The position numbers and the translations under genes are program-made. Below the pieces are notes generated by a model. The model was given only the letters and a program-made list of their open reading frames with translations. It did not search any database and was not told where the DNA came from. A stretch of 64,000 nt of DNA from Methylotenera sp. G11. GTDB taxonomy: Bacteria; Pseudomonadota; Gammaproteobacteria; Burkholderiales; Methylophilaceae. The stretch is taken from the NCBI RefSeq assembly GCF_000799735.1, contig NZ_JUHH01000001.1:2232001-2296000 (forward strand). Direction: 5' to 3'. This document shows, in pieces, positions 1-10,003 of the stretch. Numbering within the stretch: position 1 is the first letter of the stretch; every line of letters begins with the position of its first letter.

Positions 1-1512
<1,512 letters not shown>

Positions 1513-1540
1513 CTAATAAACTCTAAATATCTAAATGTTT

Positions 1541-1675
1541 GGTGTGGCGAGGTAGATGCGATACAAGGCGCGAGAAACGTATTAAGCGAAGACAGTACAA
1601 AAGTACGTCGAGCTTAAACGGTTTCGAGCAACGCAGTAGCGCGCTACCATAGCTTGTCAGCTACATTCCGCCAGA
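1541..1675. repeat. Intergenic repeat-like element between groES and groEL
   Basis: This stretch separates groES from groEL. Read on the minus strand it has a short imperfect inverted boundary (TGGCG at one end, CGCCA on the other), a TACTGCGTTGC block, and a GTAC-4-GTAC palindrome near 1595-1606. The TACTGCGTTGC block and the later GCCTTGTATCGCAT block resemble parts of the elements at 9732-9923 and 22677-22887, so I group them tentatively as one family. It lies inside an operon and is probably transcribed, so it may form RNA structure that changes the groES:groEL ratio. The similarity is partial. Confidence 0.4.
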
Positions 1676-1963
1676 TTATTCTACGATGCCCATAATGTCA
1701 TCTTCACGCATTACTAACACTTCTTCGCCGTCAACTTTAACGGTTTGACCCGCATATTTGCCGAACAGCACTTTGTCGCCAACTTTAACGTCCAGTGCAA
1801 TGGCTTTGCCGCTATCATCTTTCTTGCCGTTACCAACAGCGATCACAACACCTTGGTCTGGTTTTTCTGTAGCAGAATCTGGAATTACGATGCCAGATGC
1901 GGTTGTACGTTCTTCTTCTGAGCGTTTTACAACCACGCGATCATGTAATGGACGAATTTTCAT
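1676..1963 (-). CDS. groES: 10 kDa co-chaperonin GroES
   Basis: Heptameric lid of the GroEL chamber. The 95-residue product starts [14 protein letters not shown] and contains the mobile-loop region (residues about 15-32, [16 protein letters not shown]) and the conserved C-terminal EDDIMGIVE; length is normal. The open frame extends upstream to 2029, but the ATG at 1963 has an AAGGAG sequence 7-8 bases upstream and matches the family start, so it is preferred. First gene of the groESL operon. A CIRCE inverted repeat lies about 55-80 bases upstream of this start, pointing to HrcA repression released by heat. Confidence 0.98.
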   Translation of the reverse strand: MKIRPLHDRVVVKRSEEERTTASGIVIPDSATEKPDQGVVIAVGNGKKDDSGKAIALDVKVGDKVLFGKYAGQTVKVDGEEVLVMREDDIMGIVE

Positions 1964-2018
1964 TAGATTTCTCCTTAAGTTATGCTTAAAATTGGTGTTA
2001 ATTTTATAGTGCGCGATT

Positions 2019-2045
2019 TTAGCACTCATGCACTTTGATTGCTAA
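2019..2045. promoter_or_regulatory. CIRCE operator (HrcA binding site) upstream of groES
   Basis: The sequence reads TTAGCACTC, a 9-base spacer, then GATTGCTAA. The CIRCE consensus is TTAGCACTC-N9-GAGTGCTAA, so only one base differs and the spacer is exactly right. On the minus strand a TATAAAAT-like box follows within 20-30 bases toward groES. CIRCE is the established operator for the HrcA repressor of groE operons, including many betaproteobacteria. The site also overlaps the 5' end of the divergent open frame at 2045. Confidence 0.9.
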
Positions 2046-2683
2046 TGTTGTGTCTAAACTTTAGTTTTCAAGAGCCGCCCACAAAAATTTATGGAAATGA
2101 TGTTTTGACTAATCCCGTAGCGCCAGAAGCACCAAAGCCCGATGCTGTGATTCAGCAGCTTAATCTTGGATACAACGCGCAGCAGGACCGCCTGCTGCTG
2201 CGTGTCGGGTTGAGCGACGATACCGAATTGCTGCTGTGGATCACTTACCGTGTCGCCAGGCTGATGTGGCAATTGTTAAGCGGCGAAGCGAATCTGCCGA
2301 CCGCTGGCTCTATCCAGCCTGATGTACCGCCAGCCGCGGCTGTTGCGCAGTTCAGGCAGGAGGCGCAGGCGACTGAATCCCTCAGCAAGATGGATTTTTC
2401 CACCCAGTACCAGCCTCGCAAAGGGATTCGCAATGACGGCGCCTTGCTTGCAGTCGAGCTGAAATTGTCCGGCGATGCGATCAAGCACCTGGATGTGCTG
2501 TGTCTGGACGGGGTGACGGTAGGCATGAACCTGCCGCCCGCGCTGATCCTGGCGCTATGCAATATGCTGCAGCTTTCCGTAAGGGAGTCCGGCTGGAGTA
2601 TTGGCGCCAAAGTTATGCCGCTGCCTGTGCTGAATGCGGATGCAGCTGATGAACCTGCAGTGACTAATAAGGTTTTACATTGA
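2045..2683 (+). CDS. Conserved protein of unknown function
   Basis: I do not recognise a named family. The ~212-residue product has a proline-rich N-terminus (VAPEAPKPD), a hydrophobic Trp-containing segment around residues 60-80 (LLLWITYRVARLMWQLL), and no signal peptide or clear membrane span. The start is uncertain: TTG at 2039 and ATG at 2045 fall inside the CIRCE operator and give an odd N-terminus, while TTG at 2105, with a GGAAA upstream, would give a protein beginning TNPVAPEAP and is a serious alternative. Its stop codon overlaps the ATG of the aldo/keto reductase by one base, so the two are likely co-translated. Confidence 0.7.
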   Translation: MLCLNFSFQEPPTKIYGNDVLTNPVAPEAPKPDAVIQQLNLGYNAQQDRLLLRVGLSDDTELLLWITYRVARLMWQLLSGEANLPTAGSIQPDVPPAAAVAQFRQEAQATESLSKMDFSTQYQPRKGIRNDGALLAVELKLSGDAIKHLDVLCLDGVTVGMNLPPALILALCNMLQLSVRESGWSIGAKVMPLPVLNADAADEPAVTNKVLH

Positions 2684-3741
2684 TGGAGTATACCCAGCTT
2701 GGCAATTCCGGCCTGACGGTTTCCAAGGTATGTTTAGGCACCATGACCTATGGCGACCAGAATACGGAAGCTGAAGCCCATGCGCAATTGGATTATGCGA
2801 TGGCGCAGGGCATTAATTTTATAGATACCGCAGAGATGTACCCGGTGCCGCCCAAAGCCGAAACCTATACGCGTACCGAAACCATGGTCGGCACCTGGCT
2901 TAAGAAACAGCCGCGTGACAGGGTCATCCTGGGGAGCAAGGCTGCCGGGCCCCGGCGCGGCATGGACTGGATACGCGGTGGACCGCCTGCACTGGACCGC
3001 GCCAATATACGCGCCGCGATTGAAGGTTCGCTCAAGCGCCTGCAGACGGATTATATTGATGTATACCAGCTGCACTGGCCGGAGCGCAATGTGCCGATGT
3101 TCGGGCAATACCAGTTTGACCCGGCGCAGGAACTGGATGCCGGCGGCAGGCAGGTGCAATGGGTGAGCATACGCAACCAGCTGGAAACATTGGCTGAACT
3201 GATACAAGAGGGCAAGGTGCGTGCGATTGGTTTATCCAATGAGCAGCCGTGGGGCTTGATGGAATTCCTGCGCATTGCTGGCGAATACGGCCTGCCGCGT
3301 GTGGCCAGCGTACAGAACTGCTACAACCTGATTAACCGCGGCATGGAATTTGGCATGTCTGAAGTGTTATACCGCGAGAATGTCGGCCTGCTCGCTTACT
3401 CACCCTTAGCCTTCGGTCATCTCAGCGGCAAGTATATTGATGACCCGGAAGCAAAAGGCCGTGTCACGATGTTCCTGGGTTACGCACAGCGCTATAAAAA
3501 ACCGGGGGTTGTTCCGGCCAGTGCCGCTTACACTCAACTCGCCAGGGCGCATGGCCTGACGCCGGTGCAATTGGCGCTGAGTTTTGTTTACCATCGCTGG
3601 TTTGTGAGCAGCACGATTATCGGCGCCACCACAATGGCACAGCTGAAACAGAATATCGATGCGTGGCAGACCCGCCTTACGCCTGAACTGGTGCAGGAGA
3701 TCGAGCATCTGCACCTGACGATGATGAACCCTGCGCCTTAG
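2683..3741 (+). CDS. tas: Tas-like NADP(H)-dependent aldo/keto reductase
   Basis: Soluble (beta/alpha)8 oxidoreductase of the aldo/keto reductase superfamily, closest in layout and length (352 residues) to E. coli Tas (346). The catalytic tetrad is visible: Asp48 (INFIDTAEMY), Tyr53, Lys86 (GSKAAG) and His131 (YQLHWPER). The C-terminal cofactor-binding segment includes SSTIIGATTMAQL. The ATG at 2683 overlaps the TGA of the upstream gene; the extra in-frame TTG at 2680 is less likely. The physiological substrate cannot be read from sequence. It is convergent with the DedA gene, whose stop lies 5 bases away. Confidence 0.9.
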   Translation: MEYTQLGNSGLTVSKVCLGTMTYGDQNTEAEAHAQLDYAMAQGINFIDTAEMYPVPPKAETYTRTETMVGTWLKKQPRDRVILGSKAAGPRRGMDWIRGGPPALDRANIRAAIEGSLKRLQTDYIDVYQLHWPERNVPMFGQYQFDPAQELDAGGRQVQWVSIRNQLETLAELIQEGKVRAIGLSNEQPWGLMEFLRIAGEYGLPRVASVQNCYNLINRGMEFGMSEVLYRENVGLLAYSPLAFGHLSGKYIDDPEAKGRVTMFLGYAQRYKKPGVVPASAAYTQLARAHGLTPVQLALSFVYHRWFVSSTIIGATTMAQLKQNIDAWQTRLTPELVQEIEHLHLTMMNPAP

Positions 3742-3746
3742 CCGGC

Positions 3747-4376
3747 TTAAGGTTTTTGCTTCCTGCCGGACAGGGCGGTACCGGCGATGATGCAAAGCAG
3801 CCCGATGCCAAGGCCGGACAGTACGATGCTGGCCATATGCTGGCGCACGAATGCAATCTCGCCGAAGAAATAACCAGCCAGCATCAGTGACGCTATCCAG
3901 AAGCCGGTGCCGATGTTGGCGGCAATCATGTATTGGCCGAACGGCATTCGGCTTACCCCTGCCAGGAATGGCGCGAAGGTGCGCACCACCGCAATGAACG
4001 GGGATAGAAACAAGGCGGCACGACCATGTTTCCGGTAAAAGACACGGCTGCGTTCCAATGCTTTTTGATTGATCCAGCGGTATTGGTGCGCGTCGATATT
4101 TTCACCGACGGCCATGCCGATTCTGTAACTGAGCAGATTGCCGAAGAAAGCGGCCATGATGAGCGTTGCCATCATGGTCGGCAGCGCAAGCGCGCCTAGC
4201 TTGCAGAAGGAGCCGGTGATGAAAATCAGCGGGTCACCGGGCAGGAAGAACAGGGGCAGCAAACCAATTTCACTTAACACGATAGCGAACAGGATGATAT
4301 AAATCAGTTTGCCATGCGTTGCAATCATGCTGCCTAGCTGCGTATCGAGACTGGTGAAGATGTGCAGTATGTCCAT
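3747..4376 (-). CDS. DedA family membrane protein
   Basis: Inner-membrane protein of the DedA/VTT superfamily, whose members act as lipid (undecaprenyl phosphate or phosphatidylethanolamine) flippases. The 209-residue product has several hydrophobic segments, the FFLPGDPL motif at about 43-50 with acidic residues Glu36 and Asp48 in the re-entrant region, and the family signature RTFAPFLAGVSRM near residue 125. The frame stays open to 4493, but the N-terminal extension overlaps rlhA and is Ala/Gly/Thr-rich; the ATG at 4376 gives a normal DedA start. It follows rlhA on the same strand with a 26-base gap. Confidence 0.92.
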   Translation of the reverse strand: MDILHIFTSLDTQLGSMIATHGKLIYIILFAIVLSEIGLLPLFFLPGDPLIFITGSFCKLGALALPTMMATLIMAAFFGNLLSYRIGMAVGENIDAHQYRWINQKALERSRVFYRKHGRAALFLSPFIAVVRTFAPFLAGVSRMPFGQYMIAANIGTGFWIASLMLAGYFFGEIAFVRQHMASIVLSGLGIGLLCIIAGTALSGRKQKP

Positions 4377-4402
4377 ATGTTCAGTCCCGCTATATTGGGA
4401 GG

Positions 4403-6331
4403 TTAAGGCCGCCTGGCGTGAAAGTGCACCGGTTGCGGCTGTGCCAGCTGCAGCACCGGTTTGCGTATCTTGCCCATGACATGCATCTCGCACGGTTTGC
4501 AGTCGAATTTCAGGGTGAAGCGGTCATTGCCGTTGATCAGCGTCATCGGCTCTGCCGTTACCGTGCCCTGTACGCCGATGACCCCTTTTGCCTCTTTGGG
4601 ACATAAGCCGTGGCTGAAGCGCAGGCAGTGTTTGGTGATCATGAGCGGTACTTCGTCCAGCTCTTTATTGGCTTCATAGGCAGCGGCAATCAGCTTGACG
4701 CCGTGTTTCCGGTAAAAAGCGCGCGCTTTCTGGTTGTAGACATTGGCAAGGTATGTCAGCGTATCCTCAGGGTAGATCGCGGGTGGTTCTGCTGCTGCGC
4801 GACGCGCAGGGCGGTCATAGCCCAGCACGCGTGTTTCCGTCAGTTGCTCGATTGCATCGCGGCGCAGGTTGTTGATGATAGAAGCCGGAATGAACCAGGG
4901 CTGGCTGGTTTGCAGCGAGATAGTCCTGGCGGCGAAGTCGGTGCTGCCCAGTTTGTTCAGGTTCTCACGCAGGCTGCTTTCGGCTTTTTCCATATTCTGC
5001 GCGGGCTGTTTTTCGGCTTTGCAGGTAGCGGTAGCGCTGAAACCGCCGTCATCGGTGATGGTCAGTGCAAAGCCGTCAGCGGTTTCGCAAAAATGGATGT
5101 CCACGGGTATCTTGCGCTGGGCGGAGTCCTTCTCCAGCAGGCGCATAAAGGCATGGTCGCGGTTCCTGAATACGGTCATGCCGCGGCGCATGTCCTGCGG
5201 CATTTCATTCGGGTACAGTCGCTTGCCTTCTACCGTATTGACGCGCAGGCCAACCAGCTCTTTGTGGACATCAAAAAAGCATACGCCATCACCGTTATGC
5301 AGCTCGACACCGGTTTCCACTTCAAAGTAATTGGTGCCGACCTTGCTGACCTTGCCCAGTTCCTCACCGGAGAATTTAGGCGTGTCGAATGCGCCGATAT
5401 CCGCCTGGCGGCCATTGGCAAAGTAGTCTGTGGCACTGCGGTTGAAGGTTTTTTCCGGCTGCGGGGTGAAGGTGTAAGTACATTCGCCAGATGAAGACTT
5501 CGAATACTGTGGCATTTCTTCCAGAATTTCGTCCAATAGCTGGCGGTAATGTGCGGTGGCATTTTTCACATAAGATAAATCTTTGTAGCGGCCTTCAATT
5601 TTAAAGGAGCTGACCCCGGCTTCGATCAGTGCGCGCAGGTTGGCACTCTGGTCATTGTCCTTCATAGACAGGAAATGTTTGTCTTTGCCGATGATGCGGC
5701 CTTTCTGGTCTTCCAGCGTGAACGGCAGGCGGCATTCCTGCGAGCACTCGCCGCGGTTGGCGCTGCGGCCGGTATGTGCGTGGCTGATGTAGCATTGTCC
5801 GCTGAATGCCACGCACAGAGCGCCATGGATAAAATATTCCAGATTACAGGTGGTCGCATCGGCGATTCTTTTGATCGTATTCAAATCCAGCTCGCGCGCC
5901 AGCACCAGTTGCGAGAAGCCCACCTGGTCTAAAAACACGGCTTTTTCAACGGTGCGGATGTCGGTCTGCGTGCTGGCATGCAGCTGTATCGGCGGCAAGT
6001 CCATTTCCAGCAGCCCCATATCCTGCACGATCAAGGCATCCGTGCCGATGTCATAGAGCTGGTGCACCAGCTCGCGCACGCCTTCCAGTTCGTTATCATG
6101 GAAAATGGTATTGAGCGCTACATATACTTCCGCATGGTAGCGATGGGCATGCTTCACCAGGCGCTCAATATCCGCTACTGTGTTTGGCGCTTTGGCGCGT
6201 GCGCCGAACGCAGGGCCGCCGATATAGACCGCATCGGCACCGTGATTGATGGCTTCGATGCCGAAATCAGCGTTTTTTGCGGGGGCAAGCAGCTCAAGGT
6301 GCTGCCTGGACTTTATGTGGATTTTTTGCAT
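4403..6331 (-). CDS. rlhA: 23S rRNA 5-hydroxycytidine C2501 synthase (peptidase U32 family)
   Basis: RlhA (YdcP) installs 5-hydroxycytidine at 23S rRNA position 2501 using prephenate. The 642-residue product is colinear with E. coli RlhA (653): N-terminal HLELLAPAKNADFGIEAINHG, then the U32 core with HGALCVAFSGQCYIS and the Cys cluster GECSQECRLPF, SFKIEGRYKD, and the C-terminal TKHCLRFSHGLCPKEAKG and KFDCKPCEMHVMGKI cysteine motifs, likely metal or Fe-S ligands. The length excludes the shorter paralogue TrhP (YegQ, about 450). No strong Shine-Dalgarno precedes 6331. Divergent from the toxin-antitoxin genes. Confidence 0.93.
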   Translation of the reverse strand: MQKIHIKSRQHLELLAPAKNADFGIEAINHGADAVYIGGPAFGARAKAPNTVADIERLVKHAHRYHAEVYVALNTIFHDNELEGVRELVHQLYDIGTDALIVQDMGLLEMDLPPIQLHASTQTDIRTVEKAVFLDQVGFSQLVLARELDLNTIKRIADATTCNLEYFIHGALCVAFSGQCYISHAHTGRSANRGECSQECRLPFTLEDQKGRIIGKDKHFLSMKDNDQSANLRALIEAGVSSFKIEGRYKDLSYVKNATAHYRQLLDEILEEMPQYSKSSSGECTYTFTPQPEKTFNRSATDYFANGRQADIGAFDTPKFSGEELGKVSKVGTNYFEVETGVELHNGDGVCFFDVHKELVGLRVNTVEGKRLYPNEMPQDMRRGMTVFRNRDHAFMRLLEKDSAQRKIPVDIHFCETADGFALTITDDGGFSATATCKAEKQPAQNMEKAESSLRENLNKLGSTDFAARTISLQTSQPWFIPASIINNLRRDAIEQLTETRVLGYDRPARRAAAEPPAIYPEDTLTYLANVYNQKARAFYRKHGVKLIAAAYEANKELDEVPLMITKHCLRFSHGLCPKEAKGVIGVQGTVTAEPMTLINGNDRFTLKFDCKPCEMHVMGKIRKPVLQLAQPQPVHFHARRP

Positions 6332-6378
6332 GATAAAACTGATAAATCAATAAGATGCGAACTATATCATAAAACGCA

Positions 6379-6418
6379 TTGACACTCATTGTGTAAGGTG
6401 TTACTTTGGTGTCACCTT
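6379..6418 (+). promoter_or_regulatory. Promoter and probable autoregulatory operator of the toxin-antitoxin operon
   Basis: A perfect TTGACA (6379-6384) and a TACTTT (6402-6407) are separated by 17 bases, a near-ideal sigma-70 promoter. Overlapping the -10 box is an imperfect inverted repeat, AAGGTGTTAC at 6395 and GTGTCACCTT ending at 6418, positioned where a ribbon-helix-helix antitoxin would bind and repress. The promoter lies 22 bases before the antitoxin start region and reads toward the antitoxin, toxin and bioA. Confidence 0.75.
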
Positions 6419-6439
6419 GTTGGTGTGTAGGAGAACAAA

Positions 6440-6721
6440 ATGGCAACTACTAGCTTGAAATTACCGGATGCGCTTAAAGAACGAGTAGCAAAACTCGCCG
6501 AGATTACGGGTAAGACGCCACATGCATTTATGGTAGAGGCGATTGCGACAGAAGCTGAACGCATTGAAGAAGACCGGGCTTTTATGATGCGTGCGATTGA
6601 AGCAAAAAAACATTATGATGAAACCGGTATTGGCTATGATGTCGATGAAGTGCATGCATATTTGCGTGCCAAAATTCAAGGGGTCACCTTGCCAGAACCA
6701 AAGCCTGTTAAGCGTGGCTAA
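6440..6721 (+). CDS. CopG/ParD-like ribbon-helix-helix antitoxin
   Basis: Ninety-three residues. The N-terminus (ATTSLKLPDALKERVAKLAEITGKTPHAF, residues 2-30) has the beta-strand plus two-helix pattern of ribbon-helix-helix DNA-binding antitoxins; the acidic C-terminal half would wrap the toxin. Its stop codon is immediately followed by the toxin ATG with no spacer, a hallmark of type II toxin-antitoxin pairs. GGAG lies 8 bases before the start. It probably binds the palindrome overlapping its own promoter. The pair sits between rlhA and bioA, which are otherwise core genes, suggesting acquisition. Confidence 0.9.
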   Translation: MATTSLKLPDALKERVAKLAEITGKTPHAFMVEAIATEAERIEEDRAFMMRAIEAKKHYDETGIGYDVDEVHAYLRAKIQGVTLPEPKPVKRG

Positions 6722-7015
6722 ATGATAAGGCTGGAGTATTCACAAAAAGCACTTGCTGATATTAATCGCCTGGTTTTATTTTTGATGGAAAATGATATTT
6801 CGGTCGCGCTGGATACGTTTGGCATCATTGATGAAGCGATTCAAGTGCTTAAACGCCACCCTGATATTGGTCGAATTACCAGTACAACAGGTAAGAGAGA
6901 ATTAGTTATTTCAAGAGGCCGAACCGGTTATATTGCGATTTACGAGTTTGATAAATTGACTGATGTTGTCGTAATTCTAGCGATTAAACATCAGCGGGAA
7001 AATGAATTTAATTAA
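6722..7015 (+). CDS. RelE/ParE family toxin
   Basis: Ninety-seven residues with the ParE/RelE pattern: an N-terminal helical pair (YSQKALADINRLVLFL), a conserved HPDIGR turn near residue 48, RELVISRGRTGYIAIYEF beta strands and a terminal AIKHQREN. Family members are DNA gyrase poisons (ParE) or ribosome-dependent mRNases (RelE); the lack of an obvious RelE catalytic set makes ParE-like slightly likelier. It starts directly after the antitoxin stop and its own stop lies 2 bases before the bioA ATG, so bioA translation is probably coupled to toxin translation. Confidence 0.9.
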   Translation: MIRLEYSQKALADINRLVLFLMENDISVALDTFGIIDEAIQVLKRHPDIGRITSTTGKRELVISRGRTGYIAIYEFDKLTDVVVILAIKHQRENEFN

Positions 7016-7017
7016 AA

Positions 7018-8325
7018 ATGTCGAATAATCAAACCCTTCTTGATCGCAGCCTGCGTTCAGTCTGGCATCCGTGCACGCAGATGAAGCAGCATGAAACTTA
7101 TCCACTAATTCCGATCCGTCGCGGTGACGGGGTCTGGCTGTATGATGTGGACGGTAAAAAACACCTGGACGCCGTGAGTTCGTGGTGGGTCAATCTGTTC
7201 GGGCACAACAACCCGCGCATCAAGGATGCCATCAGGCAGCAGCTCGATACACTGGAGCATGTGATGCTGGCCGGGTTCACGCATGAGCCTGTGGTGGCAT
7301 TATCGGAAAAGCTGGCGGGGCTCACGGGTTTAGGGCATGCGTTCTATGCATCGGATGGTGCAAGTGCAACCGAGATCGCGCTCAAGATGAGCTTTCATTA
7401 CTGGCGTAATATCGGTAAAACCGGCAAGACCAGGTTTATCAGCCTGCAGAATAGTTACCACGGTGAGACAATGGGTTCCCTGGGTGTGACGGATGTTGCA
7501 ATATTCAAGGATACCTATGCGCCGCTGCTGATACAGTCGGCGCAAGTGCCGAGCCCCGATTCCAGGCTGGCAGAGGCGGGTGAAAGTGCAGAGGATTTTG
7601 CCCTGCGCTGCGCCTCTGTATTGGAACAGTATCTCGCAGAACATCATGCTGAACTCGCGGCGTTCATTATTGAGCCTTTGGTGCAGTGCGCGGCCGGAAT
7701 GGGTATGTATCACCCCGTATATTTAAGCAGGGCGCGCGCGATCTGCAGCCAATATGAAGTACATCTGATCGCTGATGAAATTGCGGTGGGGTTTGGCCGT
7801 ACCGGCACCATGTTCGCATGCGAGCAGGCCAATATCAAACCGGATTTTATCTGTTTATCCAAAGGCATCACCGGCGGCTACCTGCCGTTATCGGCGGTAC
7901 TGACGACGGATGCAATCTACCAGGCGTTTTATCACGACGCGACGGTGAAAGGCTTTTTGCACAGCCATAGCTATACCGGCAACCCGCTTGCGTGCAGTGC
8001 CGCATTGGCAACTTTGGCGATATTCGAAACGGATGATGTAGTGCATAAGAACAAGGAGACCTCCGCACGTATTTTTGAGAAAATGCAAGTGCTTACTGAC
8101 CTGCCTGTGGAGCATTTGCGCCATCAAGGCATGATTTTCTCTTTTGATGTGCAGACAGCCAACCAGCAGTTTTCAAGACAGTGTTACCAGGCTGCGATTG
8201 CACAATCCCTGCTGCTGCGGCCCATAGGCAATACCGTATATTTCATGCCGCCGTACACCATTACGGAACCTGAAATCGACTTTATGGTGAAGGTAAGCCA
8301 TGACGTAGTTAAGGCGGTACGGTGA
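7018..8325 (+). CDS. bioA: Adenosylmethionine-8-amino-7-oxononanoate aminotransferase
   Basis: PLP enzyme of biotin synthesis that converts 7-keto-8-aminopelargonate to 7,8-diaminopelargonate with S-adenosylmethionine as amino donor. The 435-residue product shows VWHPCTQMKQHE near the N-terminus, DAVSSWWVNLFGH, the PLP phosphate-binding ASDGASATEIA, the LIADEIAVGFGRTG motif and the Schiff-base Lys282 in LSKGITGGYLPL. Length is normal. No other bio genes are in the window. It begins 2 bases after the toxin stop, and its stop overlaps the dacB start (GTGA). Expression therefore appears tied to the toxin-antitoxin promoter unless an internal promoter exists. Confidence 0.96.
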   Translation: MSNNQTLLDRSLRSVWHPCTQMKQHETYPLIPIRRGDGVWLYDVDGKKHLDAVSSWWVNLFGHNNPRIKDAIRQQLDTLEHVMLAGFTHEPVVALSEKLAGLTGLGHAFYASDGASATEIALKMSFHYWRNIGKTGKTRFISLQNSYHGETMGSLGVTDVAIFKDTYAPLLIQSAQVPSPDSRLAEAGESAEDFALRCASVLEQYLAEHHAELAAFIIEPLVQCAAGMGMYHPVYLSRARAICSQYEVHLIADEIAVGFGRTGTMFACEQANIKPDFICLSKGITGGYLPLSAVLTTDAIYQAFYHDATVKGFLHSHSYTGNPLACSAALATLAIFETDDVVHKNKETSARIFEKMQVLTDLPVEHLRHQGMIFSFDVQTANQQFSRQCYQAAIAQSLLLRPIGNTVYFMPPYTITEPEIDFMVKVSHDVVKAVR

Positions 8326-9731
8326 CCGTGCGCATGCTTCAGGTGCTGCTGGCAGCCGTCTTGTTTACTAGCCTCGGTGCAGAGGCTGCGCTGCCGGAAA
8401 CTGTGGCCGAGGCTTTGAAAAAAGAGGGGGTTCCGCAGCAGAATGTTGCGGTCTATGTGCAGGCCGTTGCCGACAAAGCCCCGGTTCTGGAACACAATGC
8501 AGGCCAGGCCATGAATCCGGCGTCGGTCATGAAGATCGTCACGACCAATGCCGCGCTGGATCTGCTTACGCCAGCCTACCGCTGGAAAACCGAAGTGTAT
8601 CGCGATGGCAGCCTTGCCGACTGGGTATTGCAGGGCAATCTGGTCATCAGGGGCTACGGCGACCCTGGCTTCAAGGCACAGGATTTCTGGCGGCTCCTGA
8701 TTAGCCTGCGGCAGGCTGGCGTAAAAAAAATCAGCGGTGACCTGCTGATCGATAAAAGCTATTTTGCCGCCGCTGCCAACAGCCCCGGTTTTGATAGTGA
8801 AAAATGGCGTGCCTATAATGCACAGCCCAGTGCCTTTTTGGTGAATGGCCGTAATACCAGCTTTAAGTTTGCAGCAGGTGATGCAGGCGTGACGGTCAAT
8901 CAGGAATTTGAATTGCCGGAAGTGCTGATTGTGAATAAGTTGAAACGCGCAGCGGGTGCCTGCGGAGACTGGCGCAGCCGCATGACTTATGATGTGCAGT
9001 CGGGAGACGATAAAGCGGTGGTTACCTTCAGTGGCAGTTATGCTGCAGATTGCGGTGAACGCTATCTGGAACTGAGCTTGTTTGACGATGAGCAGTATGC
9101 GTTTTTTACATTCAGGAAATTGTGGCGTGAACTGGGTGGCGAATTCAACGGCAGACTGAAACTTCAGGCCCTGCCGCAGGGGGCAGTCAAACTTCTGGAG
9201 CAGCAATCCGAGCCATTGGGCAGTGTCGTGCGCGACATCAACAAGTGGAGCAACAATGTCATGGCACGGCAGCTGCTGTTAACGATAGCTGCCGAAAAAG
9301 CAGGTGCGCCTGCCACGGAAGCCAAAGGCGCGGCAGCGATTCAGGGCTGGTTGACGGCTAAAGGGTTGAAGTTCGATGAATTGGTCATTGAGAACGGATC
9401 AGGCCTGTCGCGGGTGGAAAGAATCAGCGCAGGACATCTGGGGCAATTGCTGGTGCACGCTTACAACAGCCCGGTTATGCCGGAAATGATGGCTTCATTG
9501 CCGATACTTGCGCTGGATGGCACCATCAAGCAGCGCCTTAAGGGTAGCCAGTCCGATGGGCGTGCGCATCTGAAAACCGGCTCTATCAACGGCGTCAGCG
9601 CGATTGCTGGTTATGTGCTGGATGCGAACGGCCATCGCCATGTGCTGGTGATGCTGGTCAACCATGCCAGAGCCGGTGCCAGCAGGAATGCGCAGGATGC
9701 ATTGATAGAGTGGGTGCAGCAGCAGCCTTAG
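8322..9731 (+). CDS. dacB: D-alanyl-D-alanine carboxypeptidase/endopeptidase (PBP4)
   Basis: Periplasmic class C penicillin-binding protein that trims pentapeptides and cuts peptide cross-bridges. Residues 1-23 form a signal peptide ending LGAEAA. The three active-site motifs are present: Ser68-x-x-Lys71 (NPASVMK), Ser-Asn-Asn near 309 (KWSNNVMAR) and Lys-Thr-Gly near 418 (HLKTGSING); the long insert between the first two motifs is typical of PBP4. Length 469 is normal. The GTG start overlaps the bioA stop; an in-frame ATG at 8334 is an alternative. The stop codon abuts the repeat element at 9732. Confidence 0.93.
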   Translation: MTVRMLQVLLAAVLFTSLGAEAALPETVAEALKKEGVPQQNVAVYVQAVADKAPVLEHNAGQAMNPASVMKIVTTNAALDLLTPAYRWKTEVYRDGSLADWVLQGNLVIRGYGDPGFKAQDFWRLLISLRQAGVKKISGDLLIDKSYFAAAANSPGFDSEKWRAYNAQPSAFLVNGRNTSFKFAAGDAGVTVNQEFELPEVLIVNKLKRAAGACGDWRSRMTYDVQSGDDKAVVTFSGSYAADCGERYLELSLFDDEQYAFFTFRKLWRELGGEFNGRLKLQALPQGAVKLLEQQSEPLGSVVRDINKWSNNVMARQLLLTIAAEKAGAPATEAKGAAAIQGWLTAKGLKFDELVIENGSGLSRVERISAGHLGQLLVHAYNSPVMPEMMASLPILALDGTIKQRLKGSQSDGRAHLKTGSINGVSAIAGYVLDANGHRHVLVMLVNHARAGASRNAQDALIEWVQQQP

Positions 9732-9923
9732 AAAAACTTATTTTTCAGGCGCATTACTGCGTTGCGACTATATTTCAAATGGACTCGAAACCTCGCTGTA
9801 TGGCGCATACTATCTCGGCTTCTGCGTTCCGTGTGCCTTTGGCGTCAAGCCGAGCTGCTTTAGCAGCCGTGTTGACGGACATACCCTGTGCGGGCAATAC
9901 TGCATCCTGAAAAATAAGTTTTC
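9732..9923. repeat. MITE-like intergenic element with inverted ends (copy 1)
   Basis: A ~192-base element beginning immediately after the dacB stop. Its ends are an inverted repeat: AAAACTTATTTTTCAGG at 9733-9749 and its complement at 9906-9922. Inside are blocks shared with the element at 22677-22887, notably CCTCGCTGTAT, CGCATACTAT and TCTGCGTTCCGTG in the same order. The inverted ends are different in the two copies although the interior is related. It has no credible coding capacity. It may act as a large terminator or stabiliser hairpin at the 3' end of dacB. Confidence 0.7.
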
Positions 9924-10003
9924 AAAATATATGACGTGTCATTAGCCTGTGTTTTTACAGTATGATTACGGCTTACTTTTAAATGCAATATTTAGGGTTA
10001 AAC

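Noticed and set aside
4610-5494. 294-codon plus-strand frame
   Set aside because: Antisense shadow of rlhA, whose translation is colinear with a known family.
8184-9206. 340-codon minus-strand frame
   Set aside because: Antisense to bioA/dacB, which have intact catalytic motifs; no ribosome-binding site or family match.
9710-9910. 66-codon frame over the first inverted-repeat element
   Set aside because: Lies within a non-coding repeat element and starts inside dacB; no ribosome-binding site.
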